Positions 53,560-62,637 of a stretch of DNA of 64,000 nucleotides are shown in pieces. Source of the stretch: Bacillota bacterium (GTDB lineage: Bacteria > Bacillota > Clostridia > Lachnospirales > Lachnospiraceae); NCBI GenBank assembly GCA_023386815.1, contig JAEWIZ010000019.1, positions 62,001-126,000 of the forward strand, written 5' to 3'. Within the stretch, counting starts at the first letter, position 1. Every line of letters starts with the position of its first letter. The translations under genes and the position numbers were made by a program. The notes below the pieces were generated by a model. The model saw nothing but the letters and a program-made list of their open reading frames with translations. It did no database searches and was not told the origin of the DNA.

Positions 53560-53706
53560 ATGACAGATGAAAAGAAAAAGACAATTAAAGAAACAGTAGC
53601 TATTTTAGTTCAGTTAGACACAAGTAGTCTTTTGCTAATCAAAAACGGTGCGGATCTATTAAAAGCTCGTCAGGACATCGAAGCACATGAAAAGAAAACA
53701 GCCTAG
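53560..53706 (+). CDS. 48-residue early element protein
   Basis: TDEKKKTIKETVAILVQLDTSSLLLIKNGADLLKARQDIE is a pattern I know from short proteins next to the repressor in Clostridial prophages. I start at ATG 53560 behind AAAGGAAG; the longer frame from 53497 would begin inside the promoter. Function unknown. A GC-rich hairpin (GCCTAGCC 53701-53708 with GGCTAGGC 53714-53721) covers its stop codon. Confidence 0.7.
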   Translation: MTDEKKKTIKETVAILVQLDTSSLLLIKNGADLLKARQDIEAHEKKTA

Positions 53707-53741
53707 CCGAGAGGGCTAGGCTGTGAAAGGGGGAAACGAAG

Positions 53742-54017
53742 GTGTTTATATCTAAAACAAGATGGCAGGCATTAATAAAAAGAATTGCTGACATTGAAGT
53801 GCAAAATCAAAGTCAACAGGAGATGCAGGATGGAATTATAAATGTTAGAACATGTCATTCCAAAGGTTTTCCTCATCATACTCAAGTTTCTTTTCAACTG
53901 CCTTACCGCGATTGGTGCATACTTGAACAATCAGAGGCTTGGGCATATTTTGCAAAATATCTTGAGGAATGTCAAAAGCGAGATATCCAGACGTCCCAGC
54001 AGATGAAGAGAGGTTGA
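53742..54017 (+). CDS. Small element protein, probably rearranged 3' end
   Basis: A 91-residue frame with GTG start behind GAAAGGGGG. The first 30 residues (MFISKTRWQALIKRIADIEVQNQSQQ) look like a genuine short coiled-coil protein of phage control regions. From about residue 35 the frame runs antisense through the well-supported gene 53845-54348, so its tail is probably an accident of a module junction. The real gene may have been longer or ended elsewhere. Confidence 0.4.
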   Translation: MFISKTRWQALIKRIADIEVQNQSQQEMQDGIINVRTCHSKGFPHHTQVSFQLPYRDWCILEQSEAWAYFAKYLEECQKRDIQTSQQMKRG

Positions 54018-54348
54018 TAGGGAGTGGAATTGTTAAATATTCTTTTGATGAGACAACTACATCACCATGTTTACTTTCTTTTTTAAAAACCATAGTAGGT
54101 AATTGGGAGCATGGGAAGGCATTGCCTTCAAATAATATATTTAACCCTTCAATGCAAATTGGTGAGGCAGATTGGTTTGATATAGAGATATACATAATCA
54201 AGTTATCTTTTATTTTACAGATTTTAATTACTTTAATAGATAATTTTTTTCTTGACTTTAGCCATGTATAAATCCATGAAAGTGCAGTGCCAGCACTGCC
54301 GATTATTGAGAGAAACAATGTTATATTATCGCGAGTTAAGTATTCCAT
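53845..54348 (-). CDS. Membrane-anchored element protein of unknown function
   Basis: A 167-residue protein with one N-terminal helix (NITLFLSIIGSAGTALSWIYTWL) followed by a beta-rich domain (KDNLIMYISISNQSASPICIEGLNILF...). AAAGGAGGATACTATT precedes the ATG, which makes it much better supported than the frame on the other strand. Proteins of this plan occur singly in phage lysogeny regions, reading against the early genes, where they may act as lysogenic-conversion or exclusion factors; that is inference. Confidence 0.72.
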   Translation of the reverse strand: MEYLTRDNITLFLSIIGSAGTALSWIYTWLKSRKKLSIKVIKICKIKDNLIMYISISNQSASPICIEGLNILFEGNAFPCSQLPTMVFKKESKHGDVVVSSKEYLTIPLPINLSSSAGTSGYLAFDIPQDILQNMPKPLIVQVCTNRGKAVEKKLEYDEENLWNDMF

Positions 54349-54420
54349 AATAGTATCCTCCTTTGTTTGATGAGATTATACCACGAATTACCATAAAACA
54401 ACAAGTATATACAATAAATA

Positions 54421-54620
54421 CCGCCATATGGCGGCACTAATGAGCCGATGGACGTCCCAAGCCGTCAGGAAGAATACAGAGGGGTGAAGATTACCCGATC
54501 TGAATATTGTAGAACAAGTTTTGCTGGTTTTTAATGAGAAAACCTTAAAAATCGGAGGGATTGCAGGTACTGCTACCGATTGCAACGTATTAACTATATC
54601 ACCTGGCGGTGCCGGATAGG
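54421..54620 (+). ncRNA. Candidate structured RNA region
   Basis: A 290-base gap without a supported gene (54349-54638) contains a chain of hairpins: palindrome CCGCCATATGGCGG (54421-54434), GGGT/ACCC (54482-54496), GGTTTT/AAAACC (54526-54544) and ATCGG/CCGAT (54551-54580) enclosing GCAG/CTGC. The GC content is higher than in the surrounding spacers. No family recognised; it could be a phage RNA or a leader of the early genes. Confidence 0.35.
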
Positions 54621-54638
54621 AGGATGGAGAAAAGAGTT

Positions 54639-54713
54639 ATGCAGGTAGTTACTGCTTTTACCATAAAAAGCGGCGATCGGGTATATGAAACAAATACAAG
54701 CGATATTGCATAG
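54639..54713 (+). CDS. Possible 24-29 residue peptide
   Basis: MQVVTAFTIKSGDRVYETNTSDIA from ATG 54639, or five residues longer from ATG 54624 directly at AGGAGG. It has good codon structure and lies in line with the next small gene, but is very short. Weak support. Confidence 0.3.
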   Translation: MQVVTAFTIKSGDRVYETNTSDIA

Positions 54714-54742
54714 CATATTAAAAAGGAAACAATGGTGAGCAT

Positions 54743-54949
54743 ATGGCAATAGTAGAAACGATGAACATAGGTGGCGCAATAGTAAATATTCATGATGATT
54801 ATATCAGGAGCAGGGAGGAATCCATAGAAATACTGAATAGAGTAGGAGAAATCATGTACCGGCAGTTGAATGCACAACACAATGCAAAGAGGATGAAAGA
54901 GCTAGGAGGTAAAGATGGGACAAAAGAGGATAGAACAAATTCGATATAA
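54743..54949 (+). CDS. 68-residue element protein
   Basis: IVETMNIGGAIVNIHDDYIRSREESIEILNRVGEIMYRQLNAQHNAKRMKEL is one short beta hairpin followed by a long amphipathic helix; similar short proteins are found in Clostridial prophages. It overlaps the next gene by 35 bases in another frame. Function unknown. Confidence 0.6.
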   Translation: MAIVETMNIGGAIVNIHDDYIRSREESIEILNRVGEIMYRQLNAQHNAKRMKELGGKDGTKEDRTNSI

Positions 54950-55112
54950 TTTTGGAGCAAATAGAAAAGCCTACTCTAATGGTGTTCCTGTCTTACTGGC
55001 AGAAAAGGAACTTGCGGAAGGATGGGGATATAACGTCAGGAATGGAGAAATTGTGGGAATAGAGAAAAATCCAAAAATAAAAAAGCTTACTGGAACCGCG
55101 AATTCCAAGTAA
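54915..55112 (+). CDS. 65-residue element protein
   Basis: MGQKRIEQIRYNFGANRKAYSNGVPVLLAEKELAEGWGYNVRNGEIVGIEK, with AGGAGGTAAAG just before the ATG. Basic N-terminus, then a small beta-like segment. Not recognised. It overlaps the previous gene, and AGCTTACTGG/CCAAGTAAGC forms a hairpin across its stop. Confidence 0.6.
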   Translation: MGQKRIEQIRYNFGANRKAYSNGVPVLLAEKELAEGWGYNVRNGEIVGIEKNPKIKKLTGTANSK

Positions 55113-55166
55113 GCCCATATCAAAACATCTAAGGTGAGTATATCACCAATATTGAAGGAGGTCAAT

Positions 55167-55571
55167 ATGACAAAAGGAATCATAAAGAAAATGGATCAAT
55201 TAGGAAGAGTAACAGTACCGATGGAGTACAGAAAGACTTCTGGAATTAAAGCATTTGACAGGGTTGGATTAGAACTTCATGGAAGTGTAATTCACGTAAT
55301 TTTACCTCCAGACATGGGTAAATTTGTCGGAATTGATAGACCTTTTGATGAACTAGGAAGAATAACGCTGCCTATCGAAATGAGGACAAGCTTGAATTTT
55401 GAGGAAAACCAGAAGGTGGATTTGTACTTTGAAGATAATGTACTGTGCATTAAGAAGGTGGGGTGTCATTATTGTGGAAGGACTGAATTGTTAAAGGAGT
55501 TTAAGGGCTTCCATGTATGTAATGATTGTGCCGATGAGTTGCATGGACGGTTTAGACCGATGAGTGCATGA
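55167..55571 (+). CDS. Double AbrB-domain regulator with zinc finger
   Basis: A 134-residue transcription factor with two SpoVT/AbrB swapped-hairpin units in one chain (GIIKKMDQLGRVTVPMEYRKTSGI... and GIDRPFDELGRITLPIEMRTSLNFEENQKVDLYFEDNVLCIKKV) and a C-terminal C-x2-C...C-x2-C finger (CHYCGRTELLKEFKGFHVCNDC). AbrB proteins normally have a single unit and dimerise; here one chain could make the whole DNA-binding unit. I start at ATG 55167 behind GAAGGAGG. AbrB relatives control the move to sporulation, which fits an element sitting in a spore gene, but this is inference. Confidence 0.85.
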   Translation: MTKGIIKKMDQLGRVTVPMEYRKTSGIKAFDRVGLELHGSVIHVILPPDMGKFVGIDRPFDELGRITLPIEMRTSLNFEENQKVDLYFEDNVLCIKKVGCHYCGRTELLKEFKGFHVCNDCADELHGRFRPMSA

Positions 55572-55780
55572 TGAGCCAAACGTTAATGCCGGAGGCGGTA
55601 CAGAAGAAGCAGATGTACTACAATGACGGGATTACTAAGATAACAGATCCGTTTTGGACGATTGATTGTCCTGATTGTGGACATGCAGGGTGGAGCTTAA
55701 CCTTTATGGAATGCTGCCCGGAATGCGGATCAATGTCTGCAATATTTAGAAATCCGAATGTAAAAAACCCGTCCTCTTAG
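55568..55780 (+). CDS. Short zinc-ribbon protein
   Basis: A 70-residue protein with two CxxC pairs (IDCPDCGHAGW and CCPECGSMS), enough for one zinc ribbon. The ATGATG start overlaps the previous stop. A hairpin (AACCCGTCCT at 55767 with AGGGCGGGTT) covers the end and could be a terminator. DNA- or RNA-binding accessory is likely; no closer assignment. Confidence 0.65.
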   Translation: MMSQTLMPEAVQKKQMYYNDGITKITDPFWTIDCPDCGHAGWSLTFMECCPECGSMSAIFRNPNVKNPSS

Positions 55781-55796
55781 GCGAGAGGGCGGGTTG
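55767..55796 (+). terminator. Possible terminator at the end of the early gene group
   Basis: AACCCGTCCT pairs with AGGGCGGGTT (one G-U) around TCTTAGGCGAG; there is no T tract. Confidence 0.45.
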
Positions 55797-55924
55797 GTCA
55801 GCAAGTATGCTGGTGAAATAATCTAATAAAATCATAGCATATTCCTGACTTTTTGTCAAAGAAAAAGGGGACTGAAGCTCCTTTAAATAACAATCTAAGA
55901 ATATTAAAGTTAGGTGAAAATAAT

Positions 55925-56728
55925 ATGGCTTTTACTAAGTATACATGGGACTTTCTTAATTCGTCAGAGTACGAGTATAAGTATGCAGGGAACTATGGTG
56001 CAAAAGGAGAAAAACGACAGGAAAGAAAGAAGGCAACACCAGAACAAATAAAAAAACAAAATCAGTTGAATAAAGAAAAATGGGTAAGGAGGCTTATAAA
56101 AGCCAATTTCCTTCCGGATGATCTATGGACAACTCTGAAATACCCAAAAGGAACAAAGAAACAGCTAAAAGAAGTAAAGAAGGATTTGAAGGCATTTCTT
56201 GATAAGATGAGGAAGTCTTACAAAAAGAGAGGAGATCCATTTAAATTTATATACAGAGTAGAGATTGGAAAAAGAGGAGGGATTCATATCCACATTCTTA
56301 TCAACCGATCAGATCATAAGCCGGATACTGATTTAATGGTACAGGACTTATGGGAGCATGGAAGGGTGAACTTTCAGTCCATATATGAATATGGTGGATA
56401 CCAGAAACTGGCGAACTATATTGCGAAAAAGCCGGGTGAGGAAGAAGAGAAACAGCTGAAGCTTTTTGATGAAAAAGAAAGAAAAGAACTGACAAGCTAT
56501 TCTTCCTCTAGAAATTTAATCCGGCCAGAGCCAGAAAAGAAAGTATACAACAAATGGACTATGAGAAAATTGATTGAAGAGGGACCTAAGCCGACACCGG
56601 GATATTACATAGACCCTGAAAGTATCCATTGTGGGGTTAATAGATACACGGGAATGTCGTACTTCCAGTATACGGAGTACCGAATAAAGGAGATAAAGGG
56701 AAGAGATAGACCAAATATAGGAGGATAA
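55925..56728 (+). CDS. HUH-type rolling-circle replication endonuclease (Rep)
   Basis: A 267-residue protein with the HUH signature GGIHIHILIN near residues 118-127 (His-hydrophobic-His, metal binding) and the downstream catalytic tyrosine block YGGYQKLANYIAKK near 156-169, preceded by the conserved RVEIGKRGG strand. It resembles the ORF2/gene-2-protein type replication proteins of phages. It would nick a double-strand origin after excision. I start at ATG 55925 behind AGGTGA. Two candidate tyrosines (Y156, Y159-type spacing) suggest the superfamily with two Tyr. Confidence 0.85.
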   Translation: MAFTKYTWDFLNSSEYEYKYAGNYGAKGEKRQERKKATPEQIKKQNQLNKEKWVRRLIKANFLPDDLWTTLKYPKGTKKQLKEVKKDLKAFLDKMRKSYKKRGDPFKFIYRVEIGKRGGIHIHILINRSDHKPDTDLMVQDLWEHGRVNFQSIYEYGGYQKLANYIAKKPGEEEEKQLKLFDEKERKELTSYSSSRNLIRPEPEKKVYNKWTMRKLIEEGPKPTPGYYIDPESIHCGVNRYTGMSYFQYTEYRIKEIKGRDRPNIGG

Positions 56729-56732
56729 ATTG

Positions 56733-56966
56733 ATGTATATATGCTTTACTTTTAATTTAATTATGATAATCGCATTTGTTTATGAGATAAGCGTTGACTA
56801 TGCTGTGGTACTTGATAAGGATGAGCCGGTGAAGAGAAGAAAGAAATATACGGTTAAGCTTATAGTAGCTATGGTGGTTATGTTTGTTGGATTAATGATA
56901 CTTTACTCTATGTTTGGGTTAACCAGTGAGAACCTGGGAGATTACTTAATATATGGAAAGGTGTGA
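56733..56966 (+). CDS. 77-residue two-helix membrane protein
   Basis: Two hydrophobic helices (YICFTFNLIMIIAFVYEISV and LIVAMVVMFVGLMILYSMF) separated by a basic loop PVKRRKKYTVK. The ATG lies eight bases after GGAGG; a TTG one codon earlier is possible. The stop overlaps the next gene. Unknown function. Confidence 0.65.
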   Translation: MYICFTFNLIMIIAFVYEISVDYAVVLDKDEPVKRRKKYTVKLIVAMVVMFVGLMILYSMFGLTSENLGDYLIYGKV

Positions 56967-57436
56967 GAGAGGTGCAAGAGGTAAAGATTTATATTAATAC
57001 CTATCATTCCGGTAATTTCAAAAGCGGAACCGGCACATACACTATAATCATGGAATACAACTCGGAAAAGATCAAGGGTTGGACAAAAGACATTGTTGAC
57101 GGGTATTCGGGTACATCTAAACCGAGGATCGCATTACTAGCATGCATTGCGGCACTGAAAAGGATGATCAGACCATGCAAGATAACCATAATAATAAATT
57201 CAAAGTACATAGTAAATGCAGTAAATGATGGTAATTGGCTTGTGTGGCTGGAAACCGGGAAGAACGCAAAAAGAAAACCGGCGGCGAATCTTGATTTATG
57301 GCAGCAGGTGTATGATCTGGCATCGATCCATGAGGTTGAATTTGTTTACATGGATAAAAATACATATACCGACTGTATGTTGAGCGAAATGAAGAGAAGA
57401 AAGATTGAATTAAAGGAGGATACAGGCAATGTTTGA
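56963..57436 (+). CDS. RNase H-fold protein lacking the catalytic acids
   Basis: A 157-residue protein with the shape of RNase HI: YINTYHSGNFKSGTGTYTIIMEY matches the first hairpin (normally YTDGSx...GxGGWA), SKPRIALLACIAALKRM the helix that usually carries the catalytic Glu, IIINSKYIVNAV the TDSKYV strand, and ANLDLWQQVYDLASIHEVEFVYM the following helix and strand. The Asp, Glu and Asp positions are Asn, Ala or Arg, and Asn. It is therefore probably a binding protein and not a nuclease. The GTG start overlaps the previous stop; a second GTG three codons later is possible. Confidence 0.72.
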   Translation: MREVQEVKIYINTYHSGNFKSGTGTYTIIMEYNSEKIKGWTKDIVDGYSGTSKPRIALLACIAALKRMIRPCKITIIINSKYIVNAVNDGNWLVWLETGKNAKRKPAANLDLWQQVYDLASIHEVEFVYMDKNTYTDCMLSEMKRRKIELKEDTGNV

Positions 57437-57869
57437 TTTATTTGGAGAGTTTGATTCAGCCGAGGAACTTAATGCGGCTGCAGCGGGTCTGCTTGCTGAA
57501 GGAGATCATGAAAATATAGTGAAGTTGGCAGCAGAGAATGGGTTGGATGAGGTATTTGCTCAGGGGTACATAGAGGGAGAGATTCCGGAATTGACGAATA
57601 CTCTTATGGCAGCAGTCGGGAAGATTGAAGTGGAGCGCGGAGGCATCAGTGATCCAATCTATGACGGAATCAAGGATTATATTTTTAATTTCATCATGAG
57701 CCAATGCCAAGATGAAACCTTCGCCAGAGCAGTAAGGCGGAAAAGTAAGTGCCTGAAAGCCTGCATAGAGCATTGTAAAGCAGGAACAAAAAAAATAGTT
57801 ACATCACAGGGCGGAAGTGTTGCAGATCGCATCGTGTACGGATTTGCAAAAGAATATTATATCGGATAA
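57429..57869 (+). CDS. Conserved mobile-element protein, unknown function
   Basis: A 146-residue acidic helical protein starting MFDLFGEFDSAEELNAAAAGLLAEGDHENIVKLAAENGLDEVFAQGYIEGEIPEL; I have seen closely similar starts in Lachnospiraceae mobile elements, usually unannotated. The C-terminal half has MARAVRRK-like FARAVRRKSKCLKACIEHC. It overlaps the previous gene by 8 bases. No enzyme motif. Confidence 0.68.
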   Translation: MFDLFGEFDSAEELNAAAAGLLAEGDHENIVKLAAENGLDEVFAQGYIEGEIPELTNTLMAAVGKIEVERGGISDPIYDGIKDYIFNFIMSQCQDETFARAVRRKSKCLKACIEHCKAGTKKIVTSQGGSVADRIVYGFAKEYYIG

Positions 57870-57883
57870 CCGGAGGAAGGAAG

Positions 57884-58438
57884 ATGAAAGCATATAAAGG
57901 TTTTGATAAGAATCTGAAATGCCGTGGATTTCAGTTCGAGGAAGGGAAAACCCACATGGAAAAGGAAGCCAACTGTGCGAAAAATGGTTTCCATTGTGCG
58001 GAAAACCCTATGGACTGCATGACGTACTATCCGGATTGGGACAGGTCGGTATATTACATCGTAGAAGCAGCCGGAGATATTAATGAGGATGGATGTGATT
58101 CGAAGATATCCTGCACAGAGCTGACGCTTGTGAAAAAGCTCGACAAAGTGGATTTTATCATGGAAAGTCTGCAATATATAGACCGGTATCCAGGCAGGAA
58201 TTCTAATAGCTGTTATGTAAAGGATGACTCAGGTGATTCTGGTAAACTATTTCTCGTTGTGAGAGGAAAGGCTCCAGTGGCTTCTGGAGAACTTGGATCC
58301 GTCATTGGGTTTGCAGTGGAGAGACAAGACAGCAAGGAGATTGAGTTTTTATCAGTGTTTATCGTGGACGGCAACAGAATCCAACCGGGAGTTAAGTACA
58401 ATGCCAACGGTATTGCTGTAGAAAAGGAGGAAGCATGA
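57884..58438 (+). CDS. DUF7666-like phage protein
   Basis: A 184-residue protein beginning MKAYKGFDKNLKCRGFQFEEGKTHM...CAKNGFHCAENPMDCMTYY, the pattern of a widespread phage family (DUF7666-like) of unknown function: a KGF start, then CRGFQFEEGK and a GFHxCExPxD block. The second half (VVRGKAPVASGELGSVIGFAVER) looks like a beta roll. CCGGAGGAAGGAAG precedes the ATG; overlaps the next gene. Confidence 0.65.
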   Translation: MKAYKGFDKNLKCRGFQFEEGKTHMEKEANCAKNGFHCAENPMDCMTYYPDWDRSVYYIVEAAGDINEDGCDSKISCTELTLVKKLDKVDFIMESLQYIDRYPGRNSNSCYVKDDSGDSGKLFLVVRGKAPVASGELGSVIGFAVERQDSKEIEFLSVFIVDGNRIQPGVKYNANGIAVEKEEA

Positions 58439-60513
58439 AAAAGAAGGCTTTACTGAATATGCCAGTGATTAAAACATCAAAAAAGGGAAAAGTGATCACT
58501 GCTCAAATTGCAGAAGGGGTATTACTACTAAATTGCTTTATTGATAAAAAATTGAAAGCAAGATACTGTATGCATCCGGAGAATTACAAATATGAAGCCT
58601 ATGTTGACGGAAAGTGGTTCGCACAAAAACTATACACAATATTCAGCTCGAATAATGAATGGGCCAGGTATGATGTCGGTAAAAAAATATCGCTCGATAG
58701 CACGACCGATAAGGAGACAATCGATAAATTCTTCAGTAAGGAATGCCGTGACCAGCTCGATGAGATTGATTCATCCGAAAGCAGATATTTACGAGAAAAA
58801 TCATGGTCTGCATATAAGCGGAAGACACAGCGAGTCGATGATTTAATGGCTCTGGTACCGATGCTTCCGGATGGCTTTGAGGAGTGGTGCAACAGAGTAA
58901 TATTCGGGGGCATGGAATTTCTTTTATATGACAAGGAAAAAGAAACCTACTTTTGCACGGCTTGTCAAAAGGAGCATACCATTAAAGGATTAAAACATAA
59001 TCAAAAATGGATATGTGAAGAATCAAGCCATGAAGTAATAGTGAAGCGCAGGCAGCAGTACATAGAATCCAAAGGAAACTGTATGGTTGCTCAGAATATC
59101 GATGAAAATATGAGTATTGCAAGGCACTTTACAGTAAAAAGGTGCTGGGGTAAAAGCAGGGAAAGATGTGGAACGAAGGCACTTGAAGAAATCAGAATTA
59201 TCCTCCATAAAGGTCTGAAACGGGGAAGGGTAGATATTTATTATGGTCAACGCTACGGTGCGGATGAATTTGAACAGGATTGGTGGATAACAAATCCCAT
59301 ACAGAAACATTGCCATAACAGTTACTGCTATCCGGACACTTGCAAAGAAGCATTAGAGGGAACGGTCTACCAACAAATGAACCTACACCTCATGGCAGAA
59401 AAGGGCTGGAAAGTGCATTATAACCGAATGATGATCAATTATCGGGAGTGCGGTTTTTTGGAGTATATGGTGAAGGGGAATTTTGAACGGCTCACACATG
59501 AAATCTCAGAATGTTTCTCAGTATGGGGAGGATATTACGGAGTCAGCTTAGATTTATCCGGTGAGAATGCACAAGAAGTATTTGGTGTTGATATGCAGCG
59601 AGTGAACCGACTTCGCCAGCGAAACGGAGGCGTTAATTATCTTAGATGGCTGCGGTGGGAAATGGAAAACCGGAACCTGCCGGAAGAAACCATACAATGG
59701 ATGGAAGAACATAAGTTGCTACCGGAAGAACTTGCATTTATCCAGGATAGGATGAGCCCGATCCAGGTAATGAACTTTATGAAACGCCAATCCAAGGAAT
59801 GCAATCGGACGGTGAAAACGCTATTTGAGACATGGAAGGATTATCTGTCAATGGCTGCACGGGTCAAGATGGACACACTATCAGAAATGATCTACCGGCC
59901 AAAGAATCTGATCCATGCTCACGATGAACTGGTACAACTGGTTGAACGAAAAGAAGCAGCATTGAAAGCAGGAGAGATTGCAGAAAGATTCAGCCTTGTA
60001 AATGGCATCTGTGAAGAAATCAAACAGAAATACGAATTTGAAGATGAGTCCTATGCTGTTCTGGTGCCAAACGGAATTGAAGATATTTTGATGGAAGGAA
60101 AGATACTGCAGCACTGTATGGATAAAACGGATCGTTACTTCGAACGAATCAGCAACCGGGAAACCTATATCTTCTTCCTGAGAAAAACAGAAGATCGGGG
60201 AAAACCGTACTATACCTTAGAAGTAGAACCGAACGGTACCATTCGCCAGAAGCGCACCTTAGGAGATAAGCAGAATCCGGATATTGAAGCAGCGAAAATA
60301 TTCCTCAAGACATGGCAGCAGGAGATCCAAAGACGAATCACACAGGAAGATAAGCTGTTAGGCGAGGAAAGCCGGAAACTGAGAGTCAGCGGATATGCGA
60401 AGCTCCGCGAGGAAAAATCAAAGATATGGAACGGAGTATTAGCTGGGAGACTTCTTGTGGACGTGCTCGAAGAGGATCTGATGGAGATTGATGAAAGCAG
60501 GAGGGCGGGATAA
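58435..60513 (+). CDS. PcfJ-like protein
   Basis: A 692-residue protein related to PcfJ of the conjugative plasmid pCF10 and many phages. The C-terminal core shows the diagnostic pattern: YAVLVPNGIEDILMEGKILQHCMDKTDRYFERISNRETYIFFLRKTEDRGKPYYTLEVE. The N-terminal third has a CxxC...H region (YFCTACQKEHTIKG with HNQKWICEE) that may bind zinc. The biochemical role is unknown. AAGGAGGAAGC precedes the ATG, which overlaps the previous stop. Confidence 0.8.
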   Translation: MKKKALLNMPVIKTSKKGKVITAQIAEGVLLLNCFIDKKLKARYCMHPENYKYEAYVDGKWFAQKLYTIFSSNNEWARYDVGKKISLDSTTDKETIDKFFSKECRDQLDEIDSSESRYLREKSWSAYKRKTQRVDDLMALVPMLPDGFEEWCNRVIFGGMEFLLYDKEKETYFCTACQKEHTIKGLKHNQKWICEESSHEVIVKRRQQYIESKGNCMVAQNIDENMSIARHFTVKRCWGKSRERCGTKALEEIRIILHKGLKRGRVDIYYGQRYGADEFEQDWWITNPIQKHCHNSYCYPDTCKEALEGTVYQQMNLHLMAEKGWKVHYNRMMINYRECGFLEYMVKGNFERLTHEISECFSVWGGYYGVSLDLSGENAQEVFGVDMQRVNRLRQRNGGVNYLRWLRWEMENRNLPEETIQWMEEHKLLPEELAFIQDRMSPIQVMNFMKRQSKECNRTVKTLFETWKDYLSMAARVKMDTLSEMIYRPKNLIHAHDELVQLVERKEAALKAGEIAERFSLVNGICEEIKQKYEFEDESYAVLVPNGIEDILMEGKILQHCMDKTDRYFERISNRETYIFFLRKTEDRGKPYYTLEVEPNGTIRQKRTLGDKQNPDIEAAKIFLKTWQQEIQRRITQEDKLLGEESRKLRVSGYAKLREEKSKIWNGVLAGRLLVDVLEEDLMEIDESRRAG

Positions 60514-60515
60514 TA

Positions 60516-60836
60516 ATGCATAAGCACCATATCGTATTCAGGAGCCAGGGAGGGCTCGACATCGATGACAACTTGATTAATCTCCCTCATAACCAGCATG
60601 AGGGAGACAATGGACCACATAAGAACAGGGAGGAAGACCTGAGGCTGAAAAGAGATCTTCAGAATTATTATTATATGCGGTTCCCGGAAGCGGAGTATTC
60701 GGTGAAACAGATTGCTGGAATACTTAGGAAATCGGAAAAGTACATAGAAAGACACTTCAGGAAGGTCAACAACGCTGCAGGTAATTATAAAAGAGAGGAT
60801 ATCATCCGGAAGCTAATGGGTGGAAAACTTTATTAA
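60516..60836 (+). CDS. Small HNH endonuclease-like protein
   Basis: A 106-residue protein with HHIVFRSQGGLDIDDNLINLPHNQHEGDNGPHKN, the HNH core (His-His, Asn, His) at the N-terminus. The usual preceding zinc strand with CxxC is missing, so the domain is short. Then a helical, HTH-like tail (SVKQIAGILRKSEKYIERHF). AGGAGGGCGGGATAATA precedes the ATG. It may be a nickase or packaging helper; activity uncertain. Confidence 0.75.
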   Translation: MHKHHIVFRSQGGLDIDDNLINLPHNQHEGDNGPHKNREEDLRLKRDLQNYYYMRFPEAEYSVKQIAGILRKSEKYIERHFRKVNNAAGNYKREDIIRKLMGGKLY

Positions 60837-60849
60837 GGAGGATAAGTGT

Positions 60850-62226
<1,377 letters not shown>

Positions 62227-62291
62227 GTTTCATGGTACCATCCACCTCCTTCACATATCACAATAAAGATGGATGGCACAGTAATATATAG

Positions 62292-62325
62292 CCCGGAGGT
62301 TTATCCTCCGGGGAAAGGAGGTATT
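62292..62325 (+). promoter_or_regulatory. Hairpin next to a ribosome site
   Basis: CCCGGAGG (62292-62299) pairs perfectly with CCTCCGGG (62305-62312). The CCTCC arm could pair with the real ribosome site AAAGGAGGT at about 62314-62322 instead, which would hide it. A translational switch is possible; not proven. Confidence 0.35.
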
Positions 62326-62326
62326 T

Positions 62327-62623
62327 GTGACTAGGGAAAAAATAAGGAATTACGTAATGCAGGTATATAGAGAAGGGCAGACAATTAGCCTTTGGATGAG
62401 GAATACGGAGGATGAAAGAGAATATGTCAAGACACAAGTTAAAATTATAAAATTTTACGAAGGGCATGTTGCGGCAGAAATAAGAGGACGTATGTCTAGC
62501 GTATCATATTTAGAAATAATACAGCTAACAAAGAAGCCGGGGAAAGGGAATAAGATTTCAGTAGATGTTAGTGGATTGATAGCACGGCAGCAGCTGCATC
62601 AGAAATCATGTAAATATGCTTAG
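62327..62623 (+). CDS. 98-residue element protein
   Basis: TREKIRNYVMQVYREGQTISLWMRNTEDEREYVKTQVKIIKFYEGHVAAEIRGRMSSVSYLEIIQL is a small beta-barrel-like protein; not recognised. The start is GTG behind AAAGGAGGT. In line with its neighbours and with good codon structure. Confidence 0.65.
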   Translation: MTREKIRNYVMQVYREGQTISLWMRNTEDEREYVKTQVKIIKFYEGHVAAEIRGRMSSVSYLEIIQLTKKPGKGNKISVDVSGLIARQQLHQKSCKYA

Positions 62624-62637
62624 GGAGGAATGGATCG

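Noticed and set aside
54388..54880. Minus-strand frames 54388-54585, 54594-54779 and 54599-54880
   Set aside because: No ribosome sites, odd composition, and they oppose better-supported small plus-strand genes.
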